From: Stictocephala bisonia
Taxonomy: Eukaryota; Arthropoda; Insecta; Hemiptera; Membracidae
Reading direction: 5' to 3'
DNA: 64,000 nucleotides
Assembly (NCBI GenBank): GCA_035578905.1
Contig: JAQJVL010000002.1
Location: 2,703,229-2,767,228 of the forward strand
Of this stretch, positions 60,001 through 64,000 are shown in pieces. A program made the position numbers and the translations under genes. Under the pieces are notes generated by a model. That model was not told the origin of the DNA. It saw only the letters and a program-made list of their open reading frames with translations, and searched no databases. Within the stretch, counting starts at the first letter, position 1. Every line of letters starts with the position of its first letter.

Positions 60001-60254
60001 GCGGATATAGGGTCCGGGTAACTCTGGCCGTTAGGGTTTGGGCTAGGGTAGTAGTAAGGGTTTGGGTTGGGTTGAGGATTAGGGTTGGTGAAGTTGGCCC
60101 TTGCATTAGCCTGCCATGATTGAGGGTTGCTGTAGTACGGGTCCTGAGCTCCTTGGAAGGGCTGACCTGGGTAGGGAGAGGAGTAATATTGTGGTGAGGC
60201 TCCGGTTAAGCAGGCTCCGCCAATGACGAAGAATAATAGACTGACCACTTCCAT
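57078..60254 (-). CDS. Secreted six-cysteine protein, two coding exons (join 60254-59794, 57321-57078)
   Basis: The two exons give a 234-residue protein. Exon one is 461 nt and ends with AG of a split codon. Exon two begins with the G that completes AGG (Arg154), so the phase matches exactly. Splice signals are consensus: a pyrimidine run plus CAG directly before the ATG, donor CAG|GTAGAG at 59794/59793, and acceptor TTTCAG before 57321. Residues 1-20 (MEVVSLLFFVIGGACLTGAS) are a typical signal peptide. Residues about 21-150 are rich in Pro, Asn, Gln and Tyr (PNP, YYY, PPP runs) with an N-F-T sequon. The C-terminal module has Cys at 163, 170, 171, 182, 188 and 198, enough for three disulfides, then a short Ser/Asn-rich tail with an N-N-T sequon. 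The spacing resembles an uncharacterised module of insect extracellular proteins as I remember it; I cannot name the family. No enzyme motif is visible. Inference: an extracellular or cuticle-associated structural protein. An acceptor abuts the start codon, so an upstream non-coding exon must exist. Confidence 0.85.
58201..58489. mobile_element. MITE T3 in the intron
   Basis: GTTTCAGACCAGCCGTGCAT with TTCCTGTGGTTGAAC on the left and the inverted GTTTCAGACCACCTGTGCAG with TCCTGTGGTTGAAC from 58489 on the right. Terminal repeats about 55 bp in 289 bp. TA-containing flanks (cttatggc, actgtata), but no clean target duplication. No open frame. Confidence 0.8.
58739..59128 (-). pseudogene. Penelope-like retroelement 3' fragment, left (minus) arm of a palindrome
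   Basis: About 390 bp, the reverse complement of 59237-59636 with scattered differences. In the minus frame that matches the right arm, a stop occurs at the fifth codon, so it is dead. It includes the GAAA/CTGGAGA hammerhead-like motif at 58801-58827. Confidence 0.8.
58801..58827 (-). ncRNA. Hammerhead-ribozyme-like motif, left arm (decayed)
   Basis: On the minus strand CTGGAGA, a 6-bp stem GGTAAC-TTT-GTTACC, then GAAA. The hammerhead core is CUGANGA, helix II, GAAA; here one core base differs. Penelope-like elements are known to carry minimal hammerheads, so position and order fit. Unlikely to be active. Confidence 0.5.
59237..59636 (+). pseudogene. Penelope-like retroelement 3' fragment, right arm, with C-terminal frame
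   Basis: The frame 59239-59505 has no start and reads SAIAKHCINFNHNF, LLKEVQNKDQLDAYESLYI and SNEPGTFENSPL, then a hydrophobic AT-driven tail and a stop. The pattern H-C ... F ... LLKE ... LDAYESLYI ... N ... G ... SPL is that of the end of the GIY-YIG endonuclease domain of Penelope-like elements. The GIY-YIG core itself and the reverse transcriptase are absent. The untranslated part ends in a hammerhead-like motif and an A-rich tail. 108 bp separate the two arms. Confidence 0.75.
59548..59574 (+). ncRNA. Hammerhead-ribozyme-like motif, right arm (decayed)
   Basis: CAGAAGA, stem GGTAAC-TTT-GTTATC (one G-U pair), GAAA. The core differs from CUGANGA at the second base, a different position from the left arm, which is what decay from a common hammerhead would give. 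Confidence 0.5.
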
Positions 60255-60281
60255 CTGGAAAAAAGGAAAAGAGTTAAACAA

Positions 60282-61920
60282 AGAGTTAATTAAATGTGAG
60301 TAAGAGGATTTGTTTAGTTATTTTGAAGAAAACATTAATGGCGTTGGAGTAGTCGAATAATTTAAATGTTAAAAGAATATACAGAATTTTTAATTATTTC
60401 TCCTTGTAAAATAGGATCATTGATTTATAATTTGGTGGATATTTTTATGGATAGTGTGTATTATTATTTTGTTTTCATTTTAATAATTGTGACATACGTA
60501 CTTAAAACTATTCTAATTTCAAAAACTAGTTAAAATGAAAACGTGAACAAGCAGTACAAACCAATAAGTAATCCACACTAAGCACTAATTTAAGAGTTTT
60601 TCATAATATTAATAATTTATTCAAATCATCATAAATAAACACTTTAAATAACTACCATATGAGCTTTGTTTCGTTTTATTTAACACATTCTAACATTTAC
60701 CTATAGAGAACAGATTATGCTGGCTGAGACATGTTTTACACTTAAAATTAATAATGATTACTTTTAATTGATTAAAAAAGTCTACGAATTTCACAATAAT
60801 AAATTATCGTAACTCTTGAAATATTTTTAACACCACAAGGGTATTTCAACCCTTTAGAGAGGAGTGTAACTAATGTTGGGTTCCAATGTGCATGTTTATA
60901 AAGTGTAATTTAAGTAGAATAAACAAATCTGGTAGTAATAACTATATAATATTACCTTTAGAAATGATACATGAAAGAGAAGTTTACTAGGTCTCATTTT
61001 CAACTTTTCTATCTATTCTAAGATTCTGTAACTGAATAGTGTGGTATACATTTGAATTATGTAACGAGAAATACAAAACAAACAAATAATAGTGATATAA
61101 ATCGGGCTTTTAATTAACCTTGCATGAATCACGTAACTATTGAAACAAATCTGTTGTAACCTTCTCAGCATTCTTCCATCTTTTAATTTGAGCCGTTCTT
61201 TCTCTTTGCCTCTTTTCCCAAAAACCTTTAATAATAATATATTTCCGTCATAAAATCCAATTGTCGTACAAAAATACATTCACTTCTCTGTCATATTGTT
61301 TAAAAGGTTATAAGAGCTAATGATTCGAAAGCGATAAGAGACTTTCTTCTATCACCACAACACACGTCGGGTTTTCTGTAACCTTAAACACCAAGCCATT
61401 ATAATGAAATCAGAAATCGAGTTGTATCACTAAGTATCACGCAAACAGCCAATTTCTGCTCCACAATTCCTTTCACACGCTTTTTATTGCTTTACTTTAT
61501 TCTCTAACAAAAAATATTTCTCTGTTTAATTCTCCGTGTTGATCCAGTTTTATATACAATTATTCCATTACTAGTGTTACGGTCAAACAGAGTAATAGTA
61601 AATGGTTCCAAAGAATTGGCACAAAATGTCCCGCATATTAAACACAAAACAATCAAAACTTGGAAAATTACCAGTTTGATTCCCAAATATGTTATTTTGC
61701 TATAACTAAAAAATTAGTCAAGTTAGAGATATGCAGTTTTTACTAAACTATTTTAAATTCTAATTTACATCTTTTCTGAAAATTTAATGAAAATCTTTAT
61801 ACCCGCTTTTGAGAAAAGTCCAATTTTGTATGATTACTGTCCATAAAAAAAAATCAAATTTCAAGTAAGTGAAAAAAAATGCTTGGAGATATTAGCTAAA
61901 TACACCTATATAACAAATTT
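60282..61920. other. Upstream flank, no coding exon recognised
   Basis: The minus frame 61686-61504 reads LGIKLVIFQVLIVLCLICGT..., signal-peptide-like, but begins with TTG, has no ATG nearby and no consensus exon borders. The 88-codon frame 61279-61013 is Lys/Arg-rich with no motif. Confidence 0.45.
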
Positions 61921-62140
61921 CATGAAATTTGTTCATCCGTTTGGTCTCCAGCGAAGTGCACATATTCACAGACAGATAGACATACGGACAGACATCATAT
62001 ATTTTTTCGAAAACCCCCATTTTTGGTTCAGGAGACCCTAAAATGGATTTTTAGACCAACTTGCAAAAATATTTGTTTTTGAAGATCACAATACTTTTTC
62101 TATGCTAACGCATATGGGAGAAAGTAAAAATTAAGATGAT
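61920..62140 (+). repeat. Probable dispersed insect repeat tail
   Basis: Phrases TTCATCCGTTTGGTCTCC, ACAGACAGATAGACATACGG, TTTTTTCGAAAACCCCCATT, TTTTGGTTCAGGAGACCCTA and AAAAATATTTGTTTTTGAA resemble the ends of widespread insect non-LTR or MITE families as I remember them. Only one copy in the window. Confidence 0.4.
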
Positions 62141-62496
62141 TCCACTTTGTGGCTACAAACTGTTTCTTTTAATCACACACAGCTAAATATAACATACTCT
62201 AAAGCTTAGTAAGTGAGTTACTTTAATCCAGTAGTAAATCGCCTTTAGGTAAACTATACCAAAGCCTAATTTAATATATACAAACCATTCGAAAATCGAA
62301 TCCACCAAAACCAAAACTACTCCAACACAACATTTATGAGCCAAAACAATACAAAGCCAATTATTTTGTTTTCAAAGTTAAACGTTGTACTATAAACTAC
62401 ACTATAAACTAAAAGGTTTGTATATAAACTATCACAAATATAAATGTACACAACCAATTAAAATTTAAAGTGTCGACTAAAAACTAATTTCAATAC

Positions 62497-62592
62497 CTGC
62501 AGCTCATTTATATTTTATAATTCAAAGCAATATTTAAAAATGATTTAAATATAATATTGTCAATTATAAAACTATCATCAAAGATATTTATA
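62497..62592 (-). promoter_or_regulatory. Candidate TATA promoter and non-coding first exon of the secreted-protein gene
   Basis: On the minus strand TATAAATA lies at 62592-62585. About 30 nt downstream would put transcription start near 62560. A good donor, CTGCAG|GTATTG, follows at 62497/62496, which would make a first exon of roughly 60 nt. That would splice across about 2.2 kb to the acceptor at 60255. This layout (TATA box, tiny leader exon, start codon at the beginning of exon two) is common for insect secreted-protein genes. It is an inference: other donors exist, for example near 60.7 and 63.15 kb, and no initiator match was seen. Confidence 0.3.
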
Positions 62593-63299
62593 CTATAATA
62601 GTTATTTGTAATCCGTTACGAGCTACGAGTCCGGCTTGTGATATGTCTTCAGATAGAATAAATGGTAGATTGCTATAAACAAACCCGACCTAAATACGCA
62701 ACGATGTTACTCAACCCACCAACAACGCTGAAACAAGACACAAAGCTGAGTCTAACTGAATTATTAAAACAACATTAAAAGCAAACTATTGAATTAATGT
62801 ACCGTCAGAGTTTTTTTATTGAGGGCCGGCTTCTGCAAGTTGCACCTGGAATTGGTAACAATAAACTATTACCCGGAAACTGGTTTAACTGGTTCTGATA
62901 CATCTTTTTCGAATGTAGTGCAGATTATTATGTCTTATATGTGACCAATGTAAGGTATGGCGTTTCTGAATCCAGCAGTTCATGTAATATATTTTGGAAT
63001 ACTTAATATGGATCCTGTAGCTACAAAGAATTTTCTGCAAATTCTGTTTAGTATTTTATGTATTATTCATACCTGTATGCAAATATTAAAATAACAATTA
63101 GTAAATGATATATTTAAAATAGTTGATTGATCACTTTTGTTAACTCTCACCTACTTTATTTGTTTTCTAAACCTATGTTTTATTTGAAAGCTAATCCCGT
63201 TTATTTCTTGTTGATAGTTATTTTTATTGTTGTTAAGTTTGTTCTAAATAATGAGTACTAAAATAGGCCATTTATTGCTTTGTTTTCTTATTTTTGTTC

Positions 63300-63430
63300 A
63301 AGTAAACATCACACAACGCAAATTTATTACAATATAAGCACAAAATGCACAAATATTATGGTGATCGATTTCGGTGAACCACGCTCACCTTCCTCAGACC
63401 AGAGGGATTCACAAAAGAATGCCAACACGT
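63300..63430 (+). repeat. Third copy of T1 terminal repeat with flank
   Basis: GGTGATCGATTTCGG then CTTCCTCAGACCAGAGGGAT, preceded by acaatataagcacaaaatgc as in copies A (about 15930-15978) and B (about 25090-25140). So the repeat, and at least part of the duplicated unit, exists elsewhere in the genome. Confidence 0.65.
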
Positions 63431-64000
63431 ACTATGCTAATTAAAAAAAACGATTTATACTTGTTGTACATTATCTATTAAATAATTATGCACTTTAAGG
63501 GGAGGAAGAGAGCTCCCACTCGTTCCTACACCCTCACCAATTTTTCCACTCAAAGTTTAATGTATCCAAAACAGATCTGAGGTCCAGATATACAACAATC
63601 GAGAAAAGTGTGAGTTTAGTCGACATTGCAAAGTTATATGCTTCTTGTAACGTCCTAAAAACCTGCTATAATAATTTTAGAAAAAAAAGTTTAGTGTGTT
63701 AACGCAACTGACCCGTCACGCAACCTGTAGCAAGTTTTATAAAATATGTAACATTACTACGATTTCGTTATCAACTACGAGTATATAAAAAGTGAAAAAA
63801 ATTTGACCAGTTTTAAGGAGGCTGTGTATGCTTAAGTAAATATGTATTAACGATTAGTACTAACGGTACTAGATATTTGATGACATAACGGCTACAAAAG
63901 GTTTGTGACGTAACCGACCCTGACCGTTTTGTAACGATCAAATTATATAGTGCAGAGAAATGAGGTGTCTGATTGTAGGAGAGCTCCTAAGGACAATAGC
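63431..64000. other. No gene recognised
   Basis: AT-rich end of the window; nothing found. Confidence 0.5.

Noticed and set aside
61504..61686. Small secreted peptide frame (LGIKLVIFQVLIVLCLICGT...)
   Set aside because: Starts at TTG with no ATG, no convincing acceptor or donor, and the hydrophobic run is cheap in AT-rich DNA.

Overview
This window looks like a gene-poor, AT-rich piece of an arthropod (most likely insect) nuclear genome; the species cannot be named from it. The reasons are: a spliced gene with consensus GT/AG introns; eukaryotic non-LTR and Penelope-like retroelement fragments; several tRNA-derived SINE families; hAT-like and other short inverted-repeat elements; degenerate TTAGG-like tracts (TTAGG is the usual insect telomere repeat); and long minisatellites. 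There is no bacterial-style gene packing, and most open frames are short and feature-free.

One protein-coding gene is well supported. It lies on the minus strand near the right end: coding exons 60254-59794 and 57321-57078, with a phase-matched 2.5 kb intron. It encodes a 234-residue secreted protein with a signal peptide, a Pro/Asn/Tyr-rich low-complexity region and a C-terminal six-cysteine module. A TATA box plus a splice donor near 62.5 kb may mark its promoter and non-coding first exon. A second, weaker candidate is a tiny first coding exon on the plus strand at 8632-8677, with an initiator motif upstream and a good splice donor.

Layout. 1-3.7 kb: nothing recognised. 3.7-4.6 kb: 21-bp minisatellite, AT palindromes and a TA microsatellite. 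5.2-5.8 kb: dispersed repeat with a near-perfect hairpin (second copy at 30.6-31.1 kb). 7.0 kb: SINE fragment. 8.6 kb: candidate exon. 12.2-19.9 and 20.2-26.6 kb: two diverged, head-to-tail copies of a large unit. Each copy has picked up different insertions: copy A has a 38-bp G-quadruplex minisatellite, a foldback element and a 51-bp satellite; copy B has a hAT-like element, a MITE and a SINE. 27-34 kb: MITEs, SINE fragments and a degenerate minisatellite. 34.3-36.65 kb: 112-bp tandem repeat with three embedded SINE copies. 38.2-41.2 kb: TTAGG-like tracts around a second G-rich minisatellite. 42-50 kb: non-LTR retrotransposon fragments and SINEs. 52-56 kb: palindromes and a SINE. 56.5-60.3 kb: the secreted-protein gene, whose intron holds a MITE and a pair of inverted Penelope-like fragments carrying hammerhead-like motifs. 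60.3-64 kb: upstream flank.

The main interest is in repeat biology. A satellite seems to have grown out of a SINE tail, a tandem run of about 30 G-quadruplex motifs is present, and a Penelope palindrome sits in the intron of the gene. I found no convincing novel multi-gene system.
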